Positions 45,571 to 55,753 of a stretch of 64,000 bases of DNA are shown here, one piece after another. The stretch's first letter is position 1. Every line of letters starts with the position of its first letter. Under the pieces are notes generated by a model, which ran no database searches, was not told the origin of the DNA, and was given only the letters and a program-made list of their open reading frames with translations. Both the position numbers and the translations under genes were made by a program. The stretch comes from Aspidapion aeneum (taxonomy: Eukaryota > Arthropoda > Insecta > Coleoptera > Brentidae): assembly GCA_963576565.1 (NCBI GenBank), contig OY755048.1, positions 4,904,501 through 4,968,500 on the forward strand. Reading direction: 5' to 3'.

Positions 45571-47016
45571 ACCACCGTCGAAGGGATACGCATTCCTTTT
45601 CAAAAGGATGCCAAATACCTGGGACTGATTCTGGACCAGAGACTAAATTGGAACACCCACCTGGACAAGGTAATCGGCAGGGCGAAAATGGCCTTGTGGA
45701 CATGTACCAGAATTTGTGGGAAGTCATGGGGCATGAAACCAAAACAAACCTACTGGCTATACCTAACGGTAGTGAGACCGATGATCACATATGGCTCTAT
45801 TGCTTGGTGGGCAAAAACTAAGCAAAAAACAACCAGGGATAAACTGGCACGCGTGCAAGGCATGGCGTGTAGAGTCATAACATCAGCAATGAAATCGACA
45901 CCTGTAGAGGCAATGGAGGTGATGCTAAACCTTCCCCCCCTACACATATGGGTAGAGAAGGAGGCCAGGGCAGCAGTGGCAAGGTTTAAGAGCCTAAACC
46001 AAGAGCAACCTGGACAAGCTAAGGGTAACTTTGCGGGCCTGGCTGAGGTATTCAGGAATAACCGAATACTTAGCATGCCAACAGACTACATGCTACCCAA
46101 ATACAGCTTCAATATACCTTTTAAGGTTCTCATACCAACGAGGGAGGAATGGCGGGAGAGACCTGCTCAACTGCTAAACGCCGACCACGTATGGTATACA
46201 GACGGATCGAAAACAAAAAATGGGGTGGGTGCGGGTGTGACGGGACCACGGACTGAAATATCTGTGGGACTCGGAAACTTAGCAACCATATTCCAAGCAG
46301 AACTACATGCAATAGAAGTATGCTGTAGAGAGATTACCCGCAGGGACCTCTCAAACAAAAGCATCAAAATCATCTCAGATAGCTTATCAGCTCTAAAAGC
46401 ATTAAGCTCACACAAAATTCAATCCAGACTAGTCTGGAATTGCCTTGAAACCCTAAGACAGGCCAGCAGAACCAACAAGATCAATCTTGTCTGGGTGCCA
46501 AGCCACACGGGAGTTGAGGGAAATGAAAAAGCAGACGCACTAGCCAGGGCGGGAGCAGAATCCGCGCTGGTTGGACCGGAGCCTTACTTCGGCTTACCTA
46601 AGGCCACAGTCACAAAAGAAATAGGAGAGTGGGTTGTTAGAAAAGGGACTCAAAACTGGCGGGCAACCCCGAGACAACAACACTCCAAAACCTTCCTAAG
46701 CAAGCCAGACAAACACAGAACGAACCAACTCCTGGAATTAAACAGGAATAGCCTAAGAATAATCACAGGGCTATACACAGGCCAATGCCGACTCAACAAA
46801 CACATGAACAGACTGGGAGTAAGCAACACACCAGCGTGTAGGTTCTGCGGTGTTGAGGAGGAAACGCCACTTCATCTAATCTGCCACTGCGTAGCAAGAC
46901 AAAGAACTAGGGCGAAAATATTCGGACCTGGACAGATAGAGCCTCAAGATCTTGAGGAAATATCACCAAACAAACTGATCTGCTTCATAAAGGAGATAGG
47001 TATTGGTGATATTTAA
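45571..47016 (+). CDS. LINE ORF2 C-terminus: RT thumb, RNase H, zinc knuckle (partial)
   Basis: Open without a break from the truncation point (first ATG at 45688) to the stop at 47014-47016, 481 codons. The start reads K-Y-L-G-L-I-L-D-Q-R-L-N-W, the segment after the RT catalytic box. Residue numbers count from ATG 45688. RNase H occupies about 165-290 with its catalytic set in place: Asp172 in Y-T-D-G-S, Glu205 in Q-A-E-L-H-A, Asp231 in I-S-D-S, Asp283 in K-A-D-A-L-A, and His273 in P-S-H-T-G. A cysteine/histidine cluster follows (Cys384, Cys387, His396, Cys399/Cys401, in C-R-F-C...H-L-I-C-H-C), as in I- and Jockey-type LINEs. RNase H would remove RNA from the hybrid during integration. Without the polymerase palm and endonuclease it cannot act alone. 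The lack of any stop suggests a young insertion. Antisense frames are shadows. Confidence 0.9.
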   Translation, partial: TTVEGIRIPFQKDAKYLGLILDQRLNWNTHLDKVIGRAKMALWTCTRICGKSWGMKPKQTYWLYLTVVRPMITYGSIAWWAKTKQKTTRDKLARVQGMACRVITSAMKSTPVEAMEVMLNLPPLHIWVEKEARAAVARFKSLNQEQPGQAKGNFAGLAEVFRNNRILSMPTDYMLPKYSFNIPFKVLIPTREEWRERPAQLLNADHVWYTDGSKTKNGVGAGVTGPRTEISVGLGNLATIFQAELHAIEVCCREITRRDLSNKSIKIISDSLSALKALSSHKIQSRLVWNCLETLRQASRTNKINLVWVPSHTGVEGNEKADALARAGAESALVGPEPYFGLPKATVTKEIGEWVVRKGTQNWRATPRQQHSKTFLSKPDKHRTNQLLELNRNSLRIITGLYTGQCRLNKHMNRLGVSNTPACRFCGVEEETPLHLICHCVARQRTRAKIFGPGQIEPQDLEEISPNKLICFIKEIGIGDI

Positions 47017-47101
47017 GTTGGGATGAGCCACAATAGACCATTTGAGTCGCAGTGGAGGGGCGACAGTCGCACCACTCATAATCAAACCTAACCTAACCTA
47101 A
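45571..47101 (+). mobile_element. 5'-truncated LINE with RNase H, inserted in the Gypsy element
   Basis: Starts abruptly inside the RT region and ends in a tail of four CCTAA units. Flanked by CCTAATGAA at 45562-45570 and 47102-47110; because the tail is also CCTAA, the true duplication may be as short as TGAA. Interrupts the Gypsy integrase tail. 5' truncation, a target duplication and a tail of short repeats are the marks of target-primed reverse transcription. The RT thumb, RNase H and zinc knuckle order points to the I/R1/LOA-type side of LINEs. Confidence 0.85.
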
Positions 47102-47280
47102 CCTAATGAAAAGACTGCAACCACCATAGATGACGCAAATAACCAGGTTGAAGAAGAAGAAACGGATATAACACTAGAACTAGTCCAACCATGTGATATT
47201 GTTAATGATAAGTAAGGATATAAACTTAAAACTCTGTGCCGATCAACACGAGTCAAGAAAAACTATTTATAACGTTTTGA
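47102..47280 (+). pseudogene. Ty3/Gypsy integrase C-terminal tail
   Basis: Continuation of the Gypsy remnant past the LINE. After an acidic stretch (E-E-E-E-T-D), 47232-47275 reads L-C-R-S-T-R-V-K-K, the basic 'RSTRVRKP'-type end common to insect Gypsy polyproteins. A stop near 47213-47215 and frame changes show decay. Confidence 0.6.
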
Positions 47281-48639
47281 AGAAACATAAGCCCTGTTGA
47301 ATGTGGAATAAAATACTACTGTATTGTTATTATTATATTTGATAGTCATTCTTCCCAGTTGTAAAAAAAGTTTTGCGAAATAAAGCCTAATTTTGGCAAA
47401 ACTTTTTACTACATAGGCCCTTGTGTTTTCTTGAATACCTTTATCCTTCGCAATAAAACACACGCTATCATCGCTAACAAACGGGGAAATTCAGTCACAA
47501 AGAGATAAAAGCTTTAAAATTTTGAAATTCGGCGTGAGTTTCTGGCTTAAAACTTTTAATAAAATTAAACGACGAAAATGTTTTGGGTTTACATAAGTTC
47601 CTCGCTAATTATTAAAATTTCTGTCGGACAACTTTATGTAGGATAAAGCTCACGGGCTAGGTCACAACGTTCCATAAACTTTAGGATAAAATAACAATAC
47701 CTCACTCAATTTTTAATGGGGTGCACTTTACTCATTAACTGAAATTTTATCTCCAGTTAATTGGGCAAAAATTTTGGTATTTATTTTTTTTTGCGTTTAG
47801 CTAAATAGTATTAAAGAACAGTACGAGTTTATCAAAACAGATTCCGAATCTATGGCAGTAAGTTAGAGTTGATAAACAGCTTAGAACTTCATTTATCATT
47901 GACATTGCATGAAGTAGAGCGTCACTTTAAGGAAATTGATATTTACTTGAATTATTGGCACTTAATCAATCATTTATTTTAATTTCTCGATAACACTGGG
48001 CTTATTATATTGTAATCTAGTTAGTAAGACTAACTAGTAAATTGGTTTTTACATAATCTACTAAAAAAGTTAAACTTAAACTACAGTTTTTATGCCTTTG
48101 CTTTAACTGTATTCACAATTTCGTTTTTTTTTTAGTTTTTATAAGCTCAAACAATTTTTGTCTTCAAACTAGCATAGTATTCTCTAGAAGTTTAATCCCA
48201 TATTCACATATCGATGGAGTCCATCTTCAGAGATTTTTTTGGGTTTTTTTTGTAGTATCTGCAACATTTTCGATTTTAGTTACCCATGAACGACATTATT
48301 TCCAACGTCCCAAGGTTTTAATTTTGAAATCTCTGAACAGCTCGTGTGTTAATCTTTTTACTAAAACTCCAAAGTGGTATATCCATACTGGCTTCAGTAT
48401 TGTCTATAACGCATTAGTAACTGTAATTGAAGTTTCTTTCAATTAGCCAGTACATTTTTCTACAACTTATCTCAAGTTCTGCTTTTTTCTTTACACGTGT
48501 TTTCCAGCGTAATATGGCAAAAAGTTTCATACTCTTACATTATGCTTTGTCTTTGAATCGCATTTTGTTTTTCATAGCAACATAAATTGATTTTGATTTC
48601 ATTTGATTGATTCCATCCTATAGTTTTTATATTAATTTT
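47281..48639. other. No gene seen
   Basis: AT-rich. The 66-codon minus frame at 47263-47463 has no domain. 48180-48640 may belong to the 3' part of the RT remnant that follows, but nothing recognisable survives. Confidence 0.35.
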
Positions 48640-48860
48640 ATAATACATATTCCTACTCTCAATAAACTTAATGACAATTTTCTGAGTTTGAGGTATCACA
48701 ACAATAAGTACGTAATATTAGGGCCTAGTATGCTTCCCTGAGGTATGAATCTTCTTGATTTACACTGATATCTCTATCAGATATGTCAATAAATCCTGGT
48801 TGCTTCTATTGCAGATAATGATTGACTTTCACAAGAATAATTTTTGAGTGACTGAGACTT
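48640..48860 (-). pseudogene. Decayed non-LTR RT fragment, copy 1
   Basis: On the minus strand, 'atacctcagggaagcatact' reads I-P-Q-G-S-I-L, followed by G-P: the conserved G-V-P-Q-G-S-x-L-G-P motif B of LINE reverse transcriptases. Just before it Y-Q-C-K and D-R-D-I-S-V-N fragments in shifting frames fit the usual preceding segment. After it the reading decays. Clade (Jockey/CR1-like) is a guess. Confidence 0.45.
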
Positions 48861-49489
48861 TTACCAAGAGTGGATATTATAGGAATTTCTTTGATTCTTT
48901 AACTTCAAATATCACGATGTTATTTTGCGGGCTTTAAGCTGTTGTTAATTGTTACCTAATGCGCGACATTGTTTTCCCAGAGAGAAAGACATTTTAAAGT
49001 TCGTTTTGGTTATTTAACAACTGCATCATCGAAACTGTGACTACATGTAGTTTTAAGTATTCGCAAACGTCTCTAGGTGGCTTCGTTTTTGTGGGTTAAG
49101 TGCACTTAGAGGCAAGACGAAGCTTTTGAGCTTTTTCCTCTAAAATACTACAAAACTCCGATTTTGAAACAAAACCCCTAATCGATTTTTGAACGCTGAC
49201 GCAGATCTGCAAAAAGAAATGTGTAATTACGAAAAAAAACTAAGTGTGAGCATTTTTATGTCCTCATCATATCTCAATTCAAAATGAGTTATTTTGGGTA
49301 AAAAGACGTACCTACATAATTAAAAGGCATATGAGGTGCTTTTTTAAAAACACTATAAAATTAAAACGTAATAAATTTTAGCTACCATTTCTGAGTTTAA
49401 AATTTTTTTTGACTCTTGAAACTTTTAGTTGAAAGAAACGGTTTTAAGAACAAATACAGAATTAAATATACAGCATACTATTGATTTTT

Positions 49490-49660
49490 TAATACATTTT
49501 TATACTGTCATTAAACCTAATGACAATTTTCTGAGTTTGAGGTATTACAACCATAAGTACCTATTATAAGGCCTAGTAAGTAAGCTTCCCTGTGGAATGA
49601 GTCTTCTTAATTTACACTAAAATGTCTATCAGATGTGCCAATCAATTCCAGGGGCATACC
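49490..49660 (-). pseudogene. Decayed non-LTR RT fragment, copy 2
   Basis: A direct repeat of 48655-48795 ('aatgacaattttctgagttt', 'aggtattacaaccataagta', 'ggcctagta'). The minus strand again gives I-P-Q-G-S before a small insertion. Two copies ~850 bp apart are either two insertions or a local duplication. Confidence 0.45.
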
Positions 49661-49867
49661 AAAGGGTGGGGCAAATTTCAACATTTTCAAAATTATGCCG
49701 CTATCTGAAAAATGAAATAATCTGAAATTAAAAAGTTAAGGTAAACTATGTGGTGCGAAGGAAACTGAGGTATGAGAAACTGATAAAGGAGTTTGCAGAG
49801 GAAAAGGTTGAGATTTTCAAAACCTCTGGACAAGTACCCTTGCATCCATCCATCCAAAATTTTGGTG

Positions 49868-50075
49868 TTTTCAATGGTGGTAGTGCTAAGTTGAGACTCT
49901 AGCATTACCACCCCGTTCCAGGAAAACGGGATGCGGTAAAAAATGTTTATTTTGACGACAAATTTATGACAATTATTCTTAAGATTAGTTTTTTAAAATT
50001 TTAGTTTTTTTCGATGGTGGTAGTGCGAAGTTGAGACTGAACTTACCAGCATTACCACCCCCTTTCTAGGAAAAC
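49868..50075. repeat. Two hairpin-bearing direct repeats, ~143-bp spacing
   Basis: 'atggtggtagtgc.aagttga' followed by 'agcattaccacccc' occurs at ~49874 and ~50016. Within each, GGTGGTA pairs with TACCACC. The same GTGGT/ACCAC theme recurs at 56.5 and 59.1 kb. Confidence 0.6.
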
Positions 50076-50481
50076 TTCTATAGATCATTTTTGATGCGGA
50101 TACAATTTCCTTTTCATCGATGTACCTTAGTACCCTCTGACGGCAGTGGTGCACATTCCATTAGCGTACGAAAAAAGGAAAAAAATTTTGAAATATTTTT
50201 TTATCTTTTTTGTGATGTATTTTTTATCCTCAACACTATTTTTTTTTCAAAAAAATATTTTTGGTTAAAAGCCCATTGTATACTGTTAGATACTTAATAA
50301 GCTAGACATATTAGCTCACACATATACTATACTATAGTAGTGTGAGCTATGGTGATCCTAATTTTTTCGAGAAAAAAAAAGTTGCTCCGATTTCAAAATT
50401 TTTTATATATCTTTGCATTTCAGATCATTTTGAAACTTTTTTGTTGCGCCGTCTGTCTGTCTGTCTGTCTGTATGTCTGTG

Positions 50482-50536
<55 letters not shown>

Positions 50537-51957
50537 ATGTCTGTATGTCTGTCTGTAACGACCAACGCGCATAACTCAAAAACCGCTTGGCCGATTTTAA
50601 TGAAATTTGGTACCTAGGCTGGGTCTTGGGTCGAGACGGTCCCATTTAAAAATGAACAAAATTCACCGAACACAAACCAAATAAAAGGGTGGGGGTAGAC
50701 TTCAAAAATTAGAGTTTATGTGAAAATATGGCGTGTGTGATATCAAACGAAAGGTAATTGAGTCTGGAGTTAAACAAAATACATTTTAATTTATTTTAAA
50801 AAAAGGGTGGGGGTATATTTCAAAACTTAGAGTTTAAGTGAAAATAGGGCGTGTGTGATATCAAACGAAAGGTAATTGAGTCCAGAGTTTAACAAATAAC
50901 ATTTTTGCTTTTTTTAAGGGTGGGGGTAAATTTAAAAAATTTGAGTTTAAGTCAAAACATGGCTTGTGTGGTATCAAACAAAGGTAATTTAGTCTGGAGT
51001 TATATTAGCTCACACGTAAACTATAACTATAGTACCTAGTGTGAGCTTAGGGGCCCATATATTGGCAGAGTATTTGTTTTGATAGCCACCTTGAAATAAA
51101 AATAAATGTGTAAAAATCCTTAAATTAAGCAAAAATTTCGAACATTCATTTTTGTAACTGAGTAAATAAAAATGAGAGCGAGTAAAAAATTATTTTTGGT
51201 TAGTAATCACTTAATACTGACTTTTTCTAGTTACCCTTCTTTAAAGTGGGGGTGGGGGGCATTCCGCCTCTCACCCCCCTCTTACAGTATTTTCCCAATT
51301 ATTTGCAAACTTTTACTTGGAAAAAAACAACTAAGTAACAATTGTTGAGGCTGATGAAAAGTCCTATCTAACGATGTATAACACGCCCCCCTTACATCAG
51401 TGGCGCATCTTTTATAGGCATTTAAATAAATGAGAGGTGTGGAAATTTTTGCTTGATTTGGATTTTTACAAACACATTTATTTTTATTTCAAGACGGCTA
51501 TCAAAAAAAAAATATGTCTAGCTTATTAAGTGTCTAACAGTATACAATGTGCTTTTAACCAAAAATATTTTTTTGAAAAAAAAATAGTGTTAAGGATAAA
51601 AAATACCCCATAAAAAAGATTAAAAAAATATTTCAAAAATTTTTCCCTTTTTTCGTACGCTAATGGAATATGCACCATTGGCGTCAGAGGGTACTATGGT
51701 ACATCGTTGAAAAGAAAATTGTATCCGCATGAAAAATCATCTCTAGAAGTTTTTTTGGAAAAGTTGACCGTTTTCGAGTTATTAGCAAAAAACTATCAAA
51801 AAGCACATTTAAGGGGGAGGAACCACCCCCCTGCCAGGGGTGGGGGGGGGGTGGTTCCCTTTCGTAAAATGTTCGGGCGAGTCTTATGTCTATCCATACC
51901 AAGTGTGTTGCTTCTATCATTAAACGCAGCATCTGAGCACGTAGGGCCTGAACTATA
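50070..51957. mobile_element. Foldback element, arm split by family H
   Basis: Left arm 50070-50311 plus 51075-51113 pairs as an inverted repeat with 51476-51760: 'tacttaataagctagacata' against 'tatgtctagcttattaag', 'atttttggttaaaagccca' against its inverse, 'ttagcgtacgaaaaaaggaa' against its inverse. Centre 51114-51475. The outer right part (51760-51957) matches 5218-5335 inverted. The second arm still holds the uninterrupted T-rich target of the family H copy. No protein. Confidence 0.75.
50312..51074 (+). mobile_element. Family H element, full copy 5, with empty site in the opposite arm
   Basis: Complete with CTGT tract (50450-50556), units and both hairpins. Left flank 'gctagacata', right flank 'tgttttgatagcc'. 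The sister arm (51490-51525, inverted) reads 'agctagacata', a run of about ten T, 'gatagcc', i.e. the same place without the element. This independently confirms insertion into a T-run. Confidence 0.85.
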
Positions 51958-52504
51958 ACACATAATTTTAAATTTTATATTAACAATATCGTACAGATTC
52001 TGTATGTGACTGCAGGCGCCAAATGTTCACGGTGTACCTTCATAAAGTTTTTTTAAACTTTTCATATTTTCAACAAAAAAATTTAATAGTTGTTCTATAT
52101 TACCATATTGCGTGTCGGAATATGTGGTAAAATCGGTTCCAGTTTATTCCCAATGGAGCAATAAAAATTTTTAGAGCAATGCTAACAGGTTACCATTCCA
52201 ATGTCAACAAAAAAAGTATATTTAATTAAAAACAAAAGATCAATACCGAAGCGCCCAGGGCTGAATACAAACGTTCAATTATTTCTGGCTCTTCAGAGAC
52301 GTAATAAGCTTTCACACGATCTTTTACACTTTGTGACGTCAAAATTGGAAGATGGTCTAGACGTGTTTACCCTATATAAGACCTTTTCAAGCGGTGGACC
52401 TTTCGGTTATTAGTTCTTTTTGTTTAAATGCGAGAATCAAACAGAGATCGCTTAACCAAGAAACGTCAAATAATCATTCATTTTCATTGTTTTATTAACC
52501 ATTA
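51958..52504. other. No gene seen
   Basis: The 70-codon frame at 52201-52413 has no recognisable motif. Nothing else noted. Confidence 0.4.
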
Positions 52505-52795
52505 ATAACCCTACTCTGGAGGTGATCTTTGTGCATAACTCAAAAACGGTTGATTTTGATTAAATGTAGTACCTAGTTTGGTTAAAAATGAATAAAATCC
52601 ACCGGACACAAAACAAAACGGTGGAGGTAGATTATAATAATTAGAGTTTTGGTAAAAATATTATTTTTATTTTAGAAGATATTTAGTACCATGTCGGGTT
52701 GTGCCCAAATCCAAATCCTGCGTAGATAAGCCAAAACAAGGGGGACTTTAAAAATTATGGTTTTGCTAGAAATATGACTTGTGTGGTGGTACTAT
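52505..52795 (+). mobile_element. Old family H remnant (middle part)
   Basis: Diverged versions of 'gcataactcaaaaaccg', 'aatgaataaaatccaccg', 'gacacaaaacaaaa', 'ggtagatt...aattagagttt' and 'atatgacttgtgtggtr' in the right order. Hairpins and CTGT tract are lost. Confidence 0.6.
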
Positions 52796-52836
52796 ATTAA
52801 GAACACGTGCACGGTATTTTATTTTAAGCCTCCAAT

Positions 52837-53890
52837 CAGGCGCGTCCCGGTTGCGTATTTACGTTTCCGTGCTCATTTCACGTCGGCGCGGTTTTGAAAT
52901 AGACACGGAAATGTCACAATATATTTGGCTTCAAATACGTGTTGATTTTAAGAGGTTTGATCTCGAAATGAGCACGGATCTGTAAGAGAACATCACTCAT
53001 TAAACTATTACAAAAGCTAATCAATTAAATCTAACCGAACCGAACCAAAGCAAACTGAACCAATAATGTTTTTCAAAAAAAAAACTTTCCTGACTTCCTA
53101 CCCGGGATCCTAGAGGATGTGAATCCGAACCGAAACGAACCGAATTGAACTAAACCGAACCGAACTGAGCCAACAATTAAAAAAAAACTTTCCTGACTTC
53201 TTTCCCGGGATCCTAGAGGGTGTGAATAGTGTTGTAGTTTAGTTTGGTTAGGTTAGCTTTGGTTCGGTTAAGTTAGGATCGGTTCGGTTTGGATTCACAT
53301 CCTCTAGGATCCCTGGTAGGAACTCAGGAAAGTTTTTTTTTTAATTATTTGTTCGGTTTGCTTTGGTTCGGTTCGGTTAGATTTGATTGATTAGCTTTCG
53401 TTAGGTTAGGTTTTTGAAACATTCTATTTTCATGTGGTTAGAAATCAAGTGAAAATCATTTAAATCATTAAAATTTAGTAATAAGAGAACAACATCTGTC
53501 GTCGTAGTTGCCGGTGTAAGACAATGAACACTGAACTTTGCAGGTATAGTTAATGGAAGAGTGTTCTTCAAACTTCAAAGAATTTCAAAATCTTGAGTAA
53601 TATTAGTACAAATACTTTTAAACTGCTCCATAATTTTCAACATTAACAAACATATAACCTCAAAATCAAACTAATAAACAACATGAATCCAATTTAAGTT
53701 TCAAATGTGCACTAATAAGTAAACCCCTGCGCTGCGTAATTCAATACAAATCCGTGCCTTGTTCGAGCCTCGGCGCCTTAAAATCAACACGCATTTGTAA
53801 CCAAATATGTTGCAACATTTCCGTGTCTATTGCTGCCGTGAAATCAGCACGGAAAAGTAAATACGCGTCCCGGATGGTGGATAGGAGACT
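52837..53890. mobile_element. Foldback element, ~1.05 kb, ~150-bp arms
   Basis: 52837-52985 and 53740-53890 are inverted copies: 'gcgtatttac.tttccgtgct', 'tagacacggaaatgt', 'cgtgttgattttaag', 'gcacgga.ttgta'. The outer bases read 'gcgtcccgg' on both sides. The centre carries a second, nested inverted repeat (53028-53390). Frames of 68-81 codons at both arms are by-products. Transposase absent; superfamily unknown. Confidence 0.75.
53028..53390. repeat. Nested inverted repeat with (GAACC)n arms
   Basis: Left: GAACC/AACCG-type units, 'aaaaaaactttcctgacttc', 'gggatcctagaggatgtgaa', 'tccgaaccgaaacgaaccg'. Right: the reverse complement of the same blocks ending 'ggttcggttcggttagattt'. The block 'actttcctgacttc...gatcctagagg' occurs a third time in direct orientation at 53180-53222. 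Confidence 0.8.
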
Positions 53891-53904
53891 TATTTCGCTG
53901 ATCA

Positions 53905-54900
53905 AAATAGGAAAAAATTATTCCTGTAGCTCTCTGCTAGGTGACAGTAATTCATCTATTAAAAAGAATATTTTCATTTTGGGGCGAAACATGATATAAC
54001 CAACACAAGTTTTACCCTATTTATATTCCCTAAAGAATTTTGAATAATTTGGACCCCACATGTACGTTTATGTCACTTCCCCACCTTGGAGCAATGAATG
54101 TCACTTTTTCTTAAAAAATCAATTACTTCTATGTGTTCACTAAATTTGTTCTTATTATTTATTCGACTTATTACCAAAAGTCTAAAAAAAGCAAATCCGT
54201 CTGATTTTTTGTCCATATTTGTGTCTTTTCCAAAGAAGAAATTTTAAACTACCAAACCTAAGAAGGTTTTTTTTTTAAATCAAGATATAAACCCCCATAG
54301 TTTCACTTGTTGGTTACTAGTTATTTAAAAAAGTTTTTCAAACTTTATTTTGCTCAATAGTATTTTCCTTATAAACCTCTGTATCTATCTTTATATTATA
54401 ATTTGACGTTTGATTACTTTCGTTGTTTTGTTTTTTGTCAAAAATTTACAGGTGTGATGTAAAAATCTAAAATACACACATAAAACGCTATTTTTAAATA
54501 TCGTAAAAACTAACTCAAATGTTGTCTTGCGGTTTTTAAGTATAATATTTTTTGAAAAAATATAAACTTGGACAAAAATTCAAGATTTGCAGTTTTTAGG
54601 CTTCTTTCTATAAGCCAAATAAATAATTAAAACAGGTTTAGTTACCACATAGAATTAATTTTTTAATAAAAAGTGATATTTTCATTGCCTCTCGATGGGG
54701 AAGTGACATAAAGGTATGCAGTGGTCCAAATTAAGTAGAATTTTTCAAGAAATATGAATATGATATAGTTTTTGTCTGTTAATCATAGTGTTTCGTCCGA
54801 AAATGCAGTTTTTTTAGTCGGGAGATGTGATTACTGCCCCCTAGCGGGAAACTACAGAAACAAAAATATTTTGGGTGAACTGCCGATTTTCTATTAACAG
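53905..54900. mobile_element. Long-TIR element, ~1 kb, ~200-bp diverged arms
   Basis: Left arm ~53905-54120 and right arm ~54690-54900 are inverted and about three-quarters alike: 'cctgtagctctctgctagg' against 'ctgtagtttcccgctaggg', 'gcgaaacatgatataac', 'ttaatttggacc', 'tttatgtcacttccccac'. The right edge continues to 'cggcgggcaccctgta'. No transposase. The left edge is close to the preceding foldback, which may have clipped it. Confidence 0.55.
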
Positions 54901-54931
54901 TTTCTTTTCCCGGCGGGCACCCTGTATAAAT

Positions 54932-54967
54932 CGTGTGAGTTTAGGTGCCTATAAATTATCAGAGTAT
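54932..54967 (+). mobile_element. Family H 3' terminus (solo)
   Basis: 'gtgtgagtttaggtgcctat', then 'aaattatcagagtat', matches the tail of family H. Everything upstream is lost. Confidence 0.6.
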
Positions 54968-54988
54968 CTAAACTCTATTACTCCTTAC

Positions 54989-55393
54989 TAGAGGTGGGTT
55001 GCGATTTCATGAACTGTGACTTTGTCACTGCGACTCGTCTGTCGCAGTCACGGTCTGCTCCAGTCCGAACGAAATAGCAGTGACATTTTGTCACAGTCTG
55101 GCACTGACGCCCCGACCGAACCCCCACGTCACTACCTCCGTTGCAGCGTAAAGTCGCGATCGCGAGTACTCCAAGCAGTTACAGTGACTGTTTGCCCGCC
55201 CGCTCCGTCTGTCGCGCCGCGTCTGCGCGGCATAACAGTGCACAGTAGAGAACAATTGTCTAGATTGCGATTTCGCTATAGGTGTGTTTGGTTAACCTGC
55301 TCCAAAAAATCACTGCTATTTGTCACCGTGACGCGACTGGAGCAGTCACGTCTTGTCACTGCTCCACCAAAATCGCAGGTTGGCCCATCTCTA
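54989..55393. mobile_element. hAT-type MITE, 405 bp, GC-rich
   Basis: Perfect 8-bp target duplication CTCCTTAC at 54981-54988 and 55394-55401. Ends TAGAGGTGGG and, inverted, TAGAGATGGG, each followed within ~12 bp by 'tgcgattt'. Inside, GTCACTGC / GCAGTGAC and 'cactg' motifs recur on both strands near both ends, as expected for transposase-binding subterminal repeats. Base composition is far richer in G+C than the surroundings. The 157-codon frame here is incidental. Confidence 0.85.
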
Positions 55394-55401
55394 CTCCTTA
55401 C

Positions 55402-55753
55402 TATTGCGTACTACGTACTCTTAATTATCACAATATCAAGCAAAAAATTTAATACATATGACCTTGAAATTTTTACAGAGCTTATTTAAAACAAAAAATC
55501 TTTCTTAACAAATAAAAAGAAATATAGATTCAGGGCATAATTTGCATTGCAGCAAAATTTTATTACTGCATTTTTGCTATTCAGAAGGGTCTTATGATAA
55601 CTTACCTAAGTAAAAATTCCTTGCAGAATTTTTAAGTTTATACACGGCGATCCTTTTCGAATTCCATCTTAAAATACTTGTCATAAAAATAACTCGGTAG
55701 CTACACCAGTTGAAAATTTATACCACGTCTTATATAAATTAATTACAATGAAA
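55402..55753. other. No gene seen
   Basis: AT-rich, featureless. Confidence 0.4.

Noticed and set aside
45750..46415. Minus-strand frames of 60-108 codons
   Set aside because: Antisense shadows of the LINE RNase H reading frame.
47086..47106. Interstitial telomere tract
   Set aside because: Only four CCTAA units, placed exactly at the 3' end of a LINE, so it is the element's tail.
55016..55489. 157-codon frame on the plus strand
   Set aside because: It lies inside the GC-rich hAT MITE and runs through its terminal repeat and target duplication into flanking DNA. Low stop frequency follows from base composition.
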